This document shows, piece after piece, positions 47,641-57,911 of a DNA stretch of 64,000 nt. The notes beneath the pieces are model-generated. The model had not been told where the DNA came from. It saw only the letters and a program-made list of their open reading frames with translations, and ran no database searches. Numbering within the stretch: the first letter of the stretch is position 1; each line of letters starts with the position of its first letter. The DNA is taken from positions 1-64,000 of the forward strand of contig NW_022985177.1 of assembly GCF_010093535.1 (NCBI RefSeq), written 5' to 3'. The position numbers and the translations under genes were made by a program. Origin of the DNA: Lindgomyces ingoldianus (lineage: Eukaryota; Ascomycota; Dothideomycetes; Pleosporales; Lindgomycetaceae).

Positions 47641-49600
47641 AGCCCTGAACTTCACAATACTACGAACAAGATGTTGATCCAACACTTGTTCGTAGTTGAG
47701 GATTTCTATTATGTTGTGATAGAAATCACTATGATCTGAGCCGCTGCGCTCGCCGTTGTTATCATCAGATTCGTTTTTCTCCTCCTCATCACCGTCACTG
47801 TAATCGTTGGAGTTCCGGTCCGAGTCGGCTGAGAAGTACATACATACGTCTCATCTTTGCCTGATGGGATCCAATTCCCGAACGATATTTTCTTCCTCCA
47901 TCGATTTCGCCTTCGTGTGTAAATAAAGGTATTGTTACCCATATATCAGAATCGTCAGGATCTAAGATTCGAGACAATCCGGTAAATACACTAATCAGTG
48001 CTAGCAAGCCTGCAGATCTAAGGCCATAGGGTTGGCGTCATGCCATAGTCTCTTCCATGGGGCTCTAAGATGAGGATATTGATATTTGTAACGCCTTCTG
48101 TTTGTCCAGTTTCGCTTTCATACCCGTCGCCTATTACCACTCGATGTGGGTTGGTGGGGGTGCGCTATTCATCCCGTGGGGGAACCCGCCGAATAATCAA
48201 ATTCCGGTTTTCCCATTGTAATTGTATGTGACGCACGGTTCTCTTACCCTTTCGGCCCCTTTGTCTTCTGGAAATTCTTCGCGAAATTCTTCGCAAAAGT
48301 CTTTCCCCCTTCTGAAAGCACAGGGAGCGCATAACCCATGTCATCTTTGCATCCAAGGGCATGCGTTCCATTATATATCTTGTTTCTGTAAGCTTTGCCT
48401 GATAAATAGGATTCATGAAAAAGAAACACCCCTACGCTCGCAAGCTACGAGCAAACCGTTCGATGTTTCCAACTGCCTCCTTAAGTTTATATAGCCCCTC
48501 GCAGTCGGCGAGATTGGCATTACCGAATTTGAAGCGACATCGTTCGTCAGGAGAGAAGACCAATCTTTTATCCTTCAACCATGAAGAACATAAATCTCTC
48601 TCATCCGCTCCACGTAGTCCGCGTGAATTGCCGAACAGCTGCTCACCTAGATCAGCATGAAGGAGATCCCCACACTCTACTTCTTCGTTGATGTATCCCT
48701 TCAACGGGAGAAGCCTTGTTTCGTCCGAGTCCGTGGATGTTGTGTGGTCTTGATCAATGGTTTTGCCACTCAGTTCATCCACGATTTCTGCGCTCTGCTC
48801 CCCAACTTCCAGTCTAGTTTGGTTACGGCGGCTCGGTCTTGAATGATTTCGTGAATTCACAAGGATTCTTCGATCTTTAACTATAACATCTCGATATTCC
48901 GGGAGTGTAAATCTACCACGGTCCTGTAAATCCACTCTAGGCCTCCTTCATCGCACACTTCTTACCTCCACGAGTTCTTCCACGAATTTTCCTATGACCT
49001 CCTTGATGACTTTGCCGTAGCCCATATAGGACTCTTCAGTCTCCTTTTCGGAAATTTTATCGGAGCCCTCAGTCCCACTGTTCGAGTAGTCATAAGGGAG
49101 GTAAGATGTTGATCTAACACTTTGGGAACTTCGTCGACAGCTTTCAACGCGAGTGCTTCGACGCTCTCCTCGTCCCCCGTTTTCAATATTCGAGTTTTGA
49201 TCCCAAGTTCTGTGTCTCTATCGGATCCTATGATTTAGGCCTTCGTCTTTTGGGGGATCTACTAGCCTCATATTTAGCGCGGAATGATCTCTTGGATCCT
49301 TCAAGCTCGCGCTTATTTCTGCAAGAAGTGCCACCACTGGCTTGTTATCTCGTGGCCGAGCCTGGGAAGTGTATGAACCTGGTCAGCTTAATGAACTGGC
49401 TCAATTGGGATCAGTCGTCGCCATGATTGTGGTTGGGATATCTGATCTTGAAGAATTTGTCGATTTTGAAAAGGTGCACTGCAGGAGGTGATCGAAAAGA
49501 TGGTTAAAAAAACCGATGGAATCAATTGAAGAACACCTTCGCAAAGTCTGCGATTTGACGTTCGCCTTTTCATCCTATGAACTCATGCTAGAGTAAGCCC
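47641..49600 (-). pseudogene. Unresolved coding-like region, likely degenerate
   Basis: On the minus strand an acidic frame (47841-47611, SDNNGERSGSDHSDFYHN-like, with EQVLDQHLVRSI) and a 167-codon open frame (about 48935-48435, containing LVFSPDERCRFKFGNANLAD and GNIERFARSLRA) alternate with other frames such as YNGTHALGCKDDMGYALPVL. Neither main frame has an ATG of its own. A segment near 49120 repeats the VLDQHL theme. I could not build a single spliced gene, and no family is recognised. It may be the 5' part of the relic to its left. Confidence 0.3.
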
Positions 49601-51505
49601 TGCCAATATGATCGCCACCAATATTTTGACAGGCAGCCACAAATTTAGACACCCCTCATACTGCCTCGCTATACTCTCGCTCCATCACTGCTCTTTAACA
49701 ACCAACCCACTCCCCGGCGGCTCTAGTAGTGGTAATCTAGGCGAGGAAAGCAAAAGAGGATAGTAAAAGAGCGGTTCTTTATAGTTAAAGAGAGATATGT
49801 GATGACGCTGGTAAAAAAAGATATACTCTACAATATATGCAAAAGCCTTGCGTTTGAAATCTGCCAGGGTGTAAAGTGGTATCGCGCCAGTACACGTGTA
49901 GGATGGAAGGCACGAAGGGTTTGGTGAAGCCCGGAAGGAACAAATAGTTATTAGTTGTTGAGAAACTTGTGGCAATCTCCTGAAAGCGGCCGATCCAGCA
50001 TCCAGAAATATGTGTGAACAAAAGAATTGGTCCTTCTCTGCTGACTTGACTCACTGCCGTAGGGAGCTGAGAGAATGTTGACAGCCGTATTATATCTCAA
50101 GGTCTTCATCAGTATCAACGCAGTCTACGATGGACGAATTCTTTGCCAAAGAATCGTAAACATAGTCAATCCTGGTATTTCTAACAAGTTGGCCTAGCTT
50201 CTCAACCAGGGTTTTTTTTCTTTTTTTTGGAATATCGGTTGATTCGAGGTCATCAGGAGCTGCTCTTCTAGAATACGAATTCACTTCTACTAGGCTCCTA
50301 GAAAGACGTCAAGTCGTGCCAGAGCCTGAATGTCTAGAGGTAGATTCGCGTGATATGAAAAGAGCCACGAGGTAGTCCTAGAAATTGTCCGAAAATACTG
50401 CATAAAGTAGCCAAGTATTTGCTAGTCCTAAGCCCAGATAGGCTCGCGAACCGTGAGTGCCGGCATCTTCGACCAGCTGAATGCTGCACCAAGGGGCAGG
50501 AGAGTCGGATATTGTTACGTAAGCTCCTGTGAAAATGTTGAACCTTCCAAGGTGGGCCATCAGTAAAGGCCCTTGATGCCTGACATGCCACGCACGGGCC
50601 ATCAATCATTGGAACAACCAGCAAAGAGAACAATGAGAGGGTTCCGTGTGAAATGTGCTAGGCGTCGACAGTAATCCACTGGACCGTTATTACCTATCTC
50701 CTCTGGTCTATATGGCTTCTGATGGCGGTATAGGGCGAGAGATCCCCCAGTTGGGTGAGCAATAATCACGTGAAGCCATGCTTATCTAAGCAGATCAACT
50801 TCATGTCATTGAAGCAAGTGAGGACCAAGACTCCACAACCCATGCACAACAAATCGTATGATCCTGAAACTTGGTATATGGACTAGGGATATTATTGGGA
50901 TGACTGAGGATCGATCAGAATAAGAAAATATTCAGAAGCGGAGAAGGGACGAACAGACGTCGATGAGGTAGACCCAACCGACGACAGGGAACCTCGAAAA
51001 TTGGATGCATCAAATAGGCCAACCCACCTGAGCTGTTTCGGGACCTCGAAGGATCCCAAATTGTTGCGTTGTTTCGTATACCAGTCCTTCTTAAGAGGCC
51101 GCCCGTGGTGAAGCCCAGAGCGACCACCAAGCAGACGGAAACTCTACAAGTCATGCACAGTCTCGTCTAATGGGACGATTTTGATTTCTACCTAGCAATT
51201 AGGGTCGCGGGATTCGAATAAAGCCAGTCGGGATGCTTGAAGGGGTAGGGTGGATCACTGCAGGTGCCCATGCGTCAGAATGGGTGAGGGGCTTGGCGCT
51301 CGCTACTGTCCATTATATACCATGTCGCCCACCTCCTCCGCCCATCCCTCTTACTCCTCACTCCAGTCTCTTCACACTCATCTCGGAACTCCACACAACC
51401 ATTGCAAATCATCCTGAAACCAAGTCAAAGCATCATTGGTACAAGTTTGGACATCTTCTTGACCATTTTTATTGTCTTTACGACATCCCACCTCTTCAGC
51501 TCTTA
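49601..51505. other. Intergenic, sparse remnants
   Basis: A minus-strand open frame near 50090-50290 reads KKTLVEKLGQLVRNTRIDYV without an ATG and may be a fragment. Nothing else is supported. The last 200 bases are a C-rich leader with TATATACC at about 51315, in front of the next gene. Confidence 0.4.
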
Positions 51506-52060
51506 ATGAGGCCACCATTCCTGCCCACCACAATGTCTGAATCCGATTCCATTCGACTCAGGAGTGGTGCGCAGTATCGGAAAGCCGAGTTTGTTGATGG
51601 CAAAGTCGTTCGTATCCAAGAACATCGTCGTCGCGCAGAGGTGTTCGACCTGGCTGGTCCGTCGACGTCAAATCGTCGTGACCAATTCGGCAGGGCATTA
51701 AACGATCGAATGAAGTCGAAGGGCTTTCCTATGGAGGATCAGAATACTCCTGGCCCAAATCTACGGGAGCTGAACACCACGAGGCACGTGACTGGGTTAG
51801 GCCACCCATCCAAAGGGTCAAAAGCCAAAGCAGTCATTTTCCAGAAAACAAAACCAGCCAAAACCACAGAGGAGCAAGGATTGAAGTCTCATGAGATATC
51901 AACCTTGCTCACGCCGCCACCGACTCCGAAAATCAAACGCCTTCCGACGCCCGAACTTCCTGATCTTGACGGATCCCCATTCTGCGACTGCTGCATTGAA
52001 GCGCACGTCATCAAATACTGCACGTCATGCAAATGTGATATCTCTTGGAATACTTCGTGA
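51506..52060 (+). CDS. Hypothetical protein with Cys-rich C-terminus
   Basis: The frame is open from 51233, but the pyrimidine-rich, TATA-containing sequence before 51500 looks like a leader. Starts at 51506 (MRPPF) and 51533 (MSESDS, better context CACAATGTC) are likely. The shorter form has 175 residues: a basic, disordered body (VVRIQEHRRRAEVFDLAG), a TPPPTPKIKRLPTPELPDL phosphosite-like stretch, and a terminal cluster FCDCCIEAHVIKYCTSCKC with seven Cys that could bind zinc. I do not recognise a family. Confidence 0.55.
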   Translation: MRPPFLPTTMSESDSIRLRSGAQYRKAEFVDGKVVRIQEHRRRAEVFDLAGPSTSNRRDQFGRALNDRMKSKGFPMEDQNTPGPNLRELNTTRHVTGLGHPSKGSKAKAVIFQKTKPAKTTEEQGLKSHEISTLLTPPPTPKIKRLPTPELPDLDGSPFCDCCIEAHVIKYCTSCKCDISWNTS

Positions 52061-52421
52061 GCTCGCATGATTCTGCGTATTCTCTTTATTTCTTCGATTT
52101 GTACGAAAAATGGCGTTCGCTACGAATCAGTTACTTTCAGATCTTCCCTTATTTAGGATCTGGTAATTCTCAGAATGATCTTGGCGGCACTGTATTATGT
52201 GGAGCGACAATATGGGTATCTAGGGCCAGTTGTTAACTTTCAGTGTTATTTTCAAGTGGATATCGAACCACGTCCCATCATGACCTTTGTATTCTATTGA
52301 CCTGATGAGAAAGTGCCAAACGTATGTGAGAGATTGAAAGAAACTACACATAAGACTTACGTAAAAGATGTGGTCGAATAATTAGCGAGGGTGAAATGGC
52401 GCTGGCCGTGCCCAGAGTTGC
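52061..52421. other. Convergent intergenic region
   Basis: Nothing seen beyond 3' flanks. Confidence 0.5.
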
Positions 52422-53048
52422 CTATTCCTGAGGCCTTTGGCTTTCAACCATCAAGTACTTCCCAACCTTCTTTTCAGCAAATCCAAGCACATCCAAATCT
52501 TCAGTATTTCTAGCATCCACCGGATCCGTCTGCCTTTGTATACGCTTGTGATGCTTTCCAATAGCCTTCTCTTTCGTCAAGGCTTCTCTAAGCGTCTGCA
52601 GTGTAATCGTTTGCTCCTGTTCTGCTGCAGCCGTCTCATCTCTTATGACACGTAGTGGTTTCACACCCGTGGTATTCACTTGCTGTATCTCCCCCACGAA
52701 ATGGAGTTGTGCAGAGAGTGTGTCCAGCATCTTCTTCTCTTCTTCAGGATTTTCGGGGAGAGGAAGAGCGGACAATCGAAGGAGATGGTGAAGTTGCTGG
52801 GATGTTATTTTAGGCCCATCGGATGGATGCATTTTCGGTGGCAGGAGGGATTCGACCGACCAGGTTGGATTCAAGAACAGCTGTTCGAGAACCTCTGGTC
52901 TGACTTCTTTTGATACAGTAGTGCCTGGCCTCTGTACAGATGAGGTTAGACGTAGCTGAGTCCCTAAGAATAAATTCCGAAGGAAAACTAAATCTTGGAA
53001 AGGCGTAAATAGCGCTCTTTTGAATATAAAAAGGTGTCCGAAGGCCAT
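52422..53048 (-). CDS. Glutamyl-tRNA(Gln) amidotransferase subunit C-like, mitochondrial
   Basis: A single exon of 208 residues from the first real ATG (53048). The frame stays open upstream but only from non-ATG codons. A hydrophobic/basic leader (MAFGHLFIFKRALFTPF) suits mitochondrial import. The GatC domain is seen in QQLHHLLRLSALPLPENPEE, LSAQLHFVGEIQQV and TTGVKPLRVIRDET. The fungal-specific C-terminal extension (KHHKRIQRQTDPVD ... DVLGFAEKKVGKYLMV) is also present. GatCAB-type enzymes convert Glu-tRNA(Gln) to Gln-tRNA(Gln) for mitochondrial translation, and subunit C stabilises the A subunit. It is divergent from Sec17 across about 400 bp. Confidence 0.85.
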   Translation of the reverse strand: MAFGHLFIFKRALFTPFQDLVFLRNLFLGTQLRLTSSVQRPGTTVSKEVRPEVLEQLFLNPTWSVESLLPPKMHPSDGPKITSQQLHHLLRLSALPLPENPEEEKKMLDTLSAQLHFVGEIQQVNTTGVKPLRVIRDETAAAEQEQTITLQTLREALTKEKAIGKHHKRIQRQTDPVDARNTEDLDVLGFAEKKVGKYLMVESQRPQE

Positions 53049-53447
53049 GGTGAACAACGCAAGAATACGCGCAATTCCGGCACGCAATTCCGGAAGGCTG
53101 AACCGAGAAAAATTGAAGTAGGGGTGTTAAGTGATTGTCATGAACTTGCTCAAACACTTTGATTGGTGAAAGGGGCACTATTGCACGCCCCTGGCAGAAG
53201 TCGTGAATGAAGTGTCGTTGCGCTTCGGGGATTATGTAACGACTTTGGCGGCATCGAAGCTGCCGAAGTCCCGCCGCAGCCAGCTACCTCCACGCACGAG
53301 CCAGCCAGGCCGTCATCTTCAAAGACAACCAGCCGTCTCAGCTCTTCGACACATAACACTCTGTACCACATTATATCCTTCGATCCACATTGAATCGTCT
53401 TTAAATCAAGCAAGCGACCGCATTTAGGCGAGAGAAAATCCTCAAAT
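53049..53447. promoter_or_regulatory. Bidirectional promoter, GatC-like (-) and Sec17 (+)
   Basis: The two start codons lie 399 bp apart and point outwards, so both promoters must fit here. No specific factor site is claimed. Confidence 0.5.
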
Positions 53448-54827
53448 ATGGCCGGAGACCCAAGAGTAGCCCTTCAGAAGGTAAGATATCTGAAACACAG
53501 CCACAAGGCAAGTATCCAGAAGCTAATAAACATATCATAGGCGGAAAAGACTCTTCAAAGTGCCGGATCGGGGTTCAGCTTCTTTGGTGGCAAGGCAGAT
53601 AAGTGTATGTCCTGTAATCTTGATTTAGGTGTGCCAGGCTAAGAGAGTGGCAGACGAACAAGCGGCAGATCAATTCATTCAAGCAGCAAATGCATTTCGA
53701 ATGCAGAAGATGGGTACACAATCCTCAGAACTTCGCATTTAGCAGTTCTATCATTTCCTGTCTCCAGCAGTACCTCCACTACTAATCATGATTCCAGGAA
53801 AGGAAGCTGGCTTGGCCTTTGAGCGTGCAGCAGCGATACAAGGCCAACAGCTCAACGAACCGGACGACCAAGCGAATACATTAACAGAAGCCTTCAGTAC
53901 GTCTGGTCTCACCAATCCTAAAGTCACGTGAGCTTAACCTTGCTTCAGAGGCATACAAGAAAGATTCGCCGGAAGACGCTGCAAGATGTCTCGACAAGGC
54001 TATCGCCCACTACTGCAGCAAAGGTGCTTTCCGCCGCGCCGCTACCCACAAACAGAATCTCGCCGAGCTTTATGAGCTCGAACTCGGTGACGAAGGACGG
54101 GCAGCAGCCGCGTACGAAGAGGCTGCAAGCTGGTACGAAAGCGTATGTTTGACCTTCTTTATTTTTACCCGAGTATTATTCGACTTTATCTTGCGCTAAT
54201 TTGTGAATAGGATAACGCTGAAGTAAAGTCACTTATTGGCGGATTTTTGGATAGTACTAATCGAAGCCAGGCTCTAGCAAACAAGCTGTGGCTCAAGACA
54301 GCTGATCTGGTCGCTCTGGAAGGCAAAGACTGTGAGACGCATGTTCTTTAAACTAATTCGCATTCTTGCTAACTTGCATACACAGATTACAAGGCCATGT
54401 GGGTTATTCTTCAGTCTGTTTTTTAGATGTCTTAGCACCGCAAGGCCGCACCTTCATTCTACAGCTAACATCGTGCTTAAGTGAACTTTATGAACGTGTC
54501 GCCAAATCCAGCATCAACAGCAACCTTATGCGCTGGTCCGTAAAAGAGTACCTCCTCAAAGCCGGCATCTGCCAGCTCTGCACTGGCGATATGGTTGGCG
54601 TCAACGCCGCCCTCGAGAAATACCGCGACCTCGATCCCAGCTTCACCCAGCAACGCGAGCATCAACTACTCGTTGATCTCACCACTGCTGTCCAGGAAGG
54701 TGACCAAGAGATGTATGCGGATAAATTGTTTCAATACGATCAATTGAGTAAACTAGATAAGTGGAAGACGACGCTACTTTTGAGGATTAAGAACACGATT
54801 GAGGAGACGGGTGAGGATTTCTCTTAG
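53448..54827 (+). CDS. SEC17: Alpha-SNAP (Sec17) vesicular fusion adaptor
   Basis: Nine exons: 53448-53480, 53541-53604, 53648-53713, 53798-53896, 53949-54142, 54211-54222, 54271-54331, 54386-54398 and 54482-54827. They give 295 residues, the family length. SNAP landmarks are GSGFSFFGGKADK, AANAFRMQK, NEPDDQANTLTEAFKAYKK, AATHKQNLAELYELELGD, ANKLWLKTADLVALEGKDYY and the conserved end LFQYDQLSKLDKWKTTLLL with the catalytic-stimulating Leu pair. Sec17 binds SNARE bundles and recruits NSF/Sec18. The intron 54223-54270 is 48 nt and has no stop, so a naive frame reads straight through it. Two exons are only 12 and 13 nt. Homology supports removing the intron. Confidence 0.95.
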
Positions 54828-55157
54828 ACGAGCCTGTTAGAAAGGTATTAGGTGGCTCCATGAAGAAGGGTTTAGGACATGGTTGGGGACATGATAGTAT
54901 TAGTGCATGGTGAAGTGAAGGATAGTCAACAATTGTATGTTTTAGGCACAGATGCATCCAGTAGTTCGGACCACTGAGGTCATGGAGTTGGGCTTTTGCA
55001 TGACAGTAACACAAATCATATATGAGAAAATTTTCTTTTCTCCCACGTAGATTATCGCAATAAACGCCCTATCCCCATACCCCAGCGATCCCCAAACACC
55101 CAAAACAAAAGGTTCTGATCTTCCAACAAAGTGAGCTTGAAGACATCTTCCCAACCC
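54828..55157. other. Convergent intergenic region
   Basis: 3' flanks of Sec17 (+) and the F-box gene (-). Nothing else seen. Confidence 0.5.
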
Positions 55158-56189
55158 TCAACTAGGATCATAGCATTCCCAAAAATCAATCCCCATTTCC
55201 GCATATTCCCCAAGCACATCATCTTCATAGTCCATCCACCCCCCAACACCAGCCCTCCTCCTCTTCTTCTTCTTAACCTTTGCCGTCCCCTGCAACCTAC
55301 CCTCCCCCTGACACCGGCACCCATTTCTTCCATGGCATGCCCCACAAACCCCCGTGCATCCAATCGCATCCGCCCCCTTCTTAACCTGCGAGCAGATCTT
55401 ACACCAAACTCTCCGCTCCCCCTTCACCACAATCTCCGCACCCGGCGAATACCGCGTCTCCCCAGGCCTCGGATGCAGCCCACAATCCACACAAAATCGT
55501 TTCGCAGGTTCTTTACCATTCAGCCCCGTACGTCCTTTTAGCATAGCATCCGCGAAATTTCCGCCTTTTCGGAGACGGAGACAGTAACGACAGGCATAGA
55601 GGCAAAGCCTGCAGGCCCAGACTTCGCGCTCCGCGGTCAGCAGCATTGCATGTGATGGGGCTGGGACTAGGGTGTAAAAGTAGCGGTTCACGAGACGCAG
55701 ACATAGGATACTTTGCGTGGCCGTTGGGGCGAGTTTGAGGATGTCGAGGATGTCTTTGTGGAGTTCGACAGGGAGGCGCAGGAGTGGTGGGAGTTTCCCC
55801 GGGGCGTTCCAGACTGTAGTCTTCTTTTTCTGAGAAAAAGGCTCGAAGGATCCGGATCCTGCCGTTGATGTTGACATGAGAGTGTCGGCTTGCGGTGAGT
55901 AGGGTGGGTATTCAGGTGAGCTTTGAGTGATGTCTCGGCTTGAAGCAGGACTGGGGTTGAACGGAACGGGCGAATATTTCAGGGACGGCCATTTTGGATG
56001 GGAAGGAGGAGCAGCGGACTTCCAGCTCCACTCTGTTCTGGGGGCTGGCTTTCGGTCCAAGGCCGGTTTTCGAATGGTCTGGGACTCTGATTGAGAGCTG
56101 GATGGTGGTTTTGTAGACGGAAGAGCGGGGAATTCACGGTGGCTGATTTCGAGTTCGAATGCGTTCTTGTGCTTGAATGGAGTAGTCAT
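55158..56189 (-). CDS. F-box-like protein with Cys-rich zinc-binding region
   Basis: A single frame of 343 residues from ATG 56189. The longer frame would need a GTG. The N-terminal 125 residues are Ser/Pro-rich and disordered. An F-box-like motif follows (LPVELHKDILDILKL ... ILCLRLVNRYFYTLV). The C-terminal third has about 15 Cys: ACRLCLYACRYCLRLR, FCVDCGLHPRPGETRY, VWCKICSQVKK and CTGVCGACHGRNGCRC, probably metal-binding. A basic KKKKRRR run and an acidic tail end it. Similar F-box plus Cys-cluster proteins are frequent in ascomycetes. The SCF role and target are unknown. Confidence 0.75.
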   Translation of the reverse strand: MTTPFKHKNAFELEISHREFPALPSTKPPSSSQSESQTIRKPALDRKPAPRTEWSWKSAAPPSHPKWPSLKYSPVPFNPSPASSRDITQSSPEYPPYSPQADTLMSTSTAGSGSFEPFSQKKKTTVWNAPGKLPPLLRLPVELHKDILDILKLAPTATQSILCLRLVNRYFYTLVPAPSHAMLLTAEREVWACRLCLYACRYCLRLRKGGNFADAMLKGRTGLNGKEPAKRFCVDCGLHPRPGETRYSPGAEIVVKGERRVWCKICSQVKKGADAIGCTGVCGACHGRNGCRCQGEGRLQGTAKVKKKKRRRAGVGGWMDYEDDVLGEYAEMGIDFWECYDPS

Positions 56190-56726
56190 GTTCCAGTCCA
56201 CAGCTCTTCAGATAATAGAAATTAAAAAACTGGGAGTATCCTGTTAAATGAAGCTTCTTGGTCAATTCGGCTTGAGGTTTAGGTTGTTTTCAGCTCGTGT
56301 TTCGAATCTTGAGGGTTGCTCAGCCACCCTCGCACAATTCGGAGAATACGCACCCGAGTTGAATACATGTGTGCATATACGTGACACAAATGTAACCTGA
56401 GGACGTGAACGCGAACTCAGCCTTCTTAAAGTTCGGATTCGGACAATGCACTTTGCTCTACATCAGTACCTATCGCGGCGCAATACCATCTCCTAAGGCA
56501 GATGTTAAATAAAGGAGAGCGTCAACAAGACACAGGTTTCTGCCCTCAATCAAACCCAAGCATATCTAGTCAAAGCGGTTTACGCCGTCGTCTATGAAGC
56601 GCAAATAAGACTCAGAACAGGGAACAAGGTAAAAATCCCTCCAGTAGAATACACCCACCACCCTTCATCATCAATACAGCTGCACAGCGCATCTTGGATC
56701 ATGCGCTGACCAGCCTCCCAACCCAA
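56190..56726. other. Intergenic between two minus-strand genes
   Basis: Promoter region of the F-box gene and 3' flank of the CFEM-like gene. No gene is seen. Confidence 0.5.
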
Positions 56727-57472
56727 CTACCGCGAAAAGATGCTCGTCGGCCTAGCATACCCCATACGATCCGCATACGTTTTGCGCCTTTCGTATCGCA
56801 ATTGAAGATATCCGAAAATACACGTTGCGAGCAACGCAGGGAGGCCGACTCCCAGTCCAACACCAAGGGCAATTCTATCCGAGGAGCTGATTCCTGGGCG
56901 CGATGCTGAATCCGATCCAAGTGTGATGACTGCAGCTGTGGTCGCAGACGTAGATGTTATGAGCGCTACGGAGCCGTTTGAGTATGTTGTTGTGTATGTA
57001 ATGATAGAAGTGAATGTTGCGACTGCAATTTGTCATTTAGGGCTGCATGAAGAATGTCTGGAAACTTACGCGTCGGAACAAGCGTCACGATTGCAGTTTG
57101 AATTTGAGTGACCGTCTCTGCAACCGTCTTTTGTATGGTCTTCCCTACTGTTGCGCTAAGTTGGGTAATGATGCCCGCATCTATTGACGTGTACGGATTC
57201 CCACGATCCAACGCGCTACAGTACCCAAGGTAGACGGATTGATAGCTCGTAACATCATTATCGTTACTACATGCTGAGTGCACACAGGTTGACAGGTGAG
57301 ATAAGGCAAGGAGTTTTACATCGCTGCGACAGAGACATGAATTAGCTGTGCAGGCGACAACATTAGAGAGCGCTAGGCTTGCAGCACAGTAGCGGCCCAT
57401 ACAACAAGCGCCGCATGTTCGAAGTTCTGCGTAGCCCAGAGCTGAGTCTATAGTTATAGATTCGCTAACCAT
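56727..57472 (-). CDS. CFEM-like membrane protein, signal peptide possibly out of frame
   Basis: Exons are 57472-57070 and 57022-56727, giving 232 residues from the in-frame ATG at 57472. The Cys pattern (CGACCMGRYC ... VVACTANSCLCRS ... LSTCVHSACSNDND ... YLGYC) resembles a CFEM domain, which in fungi binds haem or acts at the surface. After a Thr/Ser-rich stalk comes a transmembrane helix (IALGVGLGVGLPALLATCIFGYL) and a basic tail ending in IFSR. No signal peptide lies in this frame after the ATG, but a perfect one is encoded just upstream in another frame at 57566-57480. The gene could be a frameshifted allele, or the window may hold a base error. Confidence 0.6.
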
Positions 57473-57911
57473 GTTATGGGAGAGCAGTGAAATTTGTGCC
57501 AGGTGGAATAGGCAGTGAGAGTAGCAGGAGAAGTGACGAAAGGAAAGCGGGCAGAAGACCAAACATTTTTTGAGGGTCGAGACTTGCTTGAGTTTTAGCT
57601 GAAGCTGGCGTGCTATCATGACGCCACAATACAGCCACAGGGGATCGAGCTTCAATTGCAAGGCAGGCCTAGTAAAACTCGCTTCTGAAGCCTTGAATTG
57701 GGTTGACTGCTTTCCTGAGGCGAAGACCAAGCTTTGGCGGCCATGAATTTTGGCGAAGAGTTTTCTAGCCTTCTATTGCTTTTTATCTGTTCGAGCATTC
57801 CTGAATTGTTCCGATGCCAAGATCTAAATGGAAATGCTAACCAAACTCCGGGCCGATACATGCAAAGCAATTACGATTTCTCGAACAACACCGTAACGTA
57901 ACCTTAGTGAA
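57473..57911. other. Intergenic, with an orphan signal-peptide frame
   Basis: On the minus strand, an ATG at 57566 opens 29 codons starting MFGLLPAFLSSLLLLSLPI before TAA. This is a textbook signal peptide belonging, in position, to the CFEM-like gene. Confidence 0.5.

Noticed and set aside
51233..51505. N-terminal extension of the Cys-rich hypothetical protein
   Set aside because: Sequence is a TATA-containing, C/T-rich leader and its translation is low-complexity.
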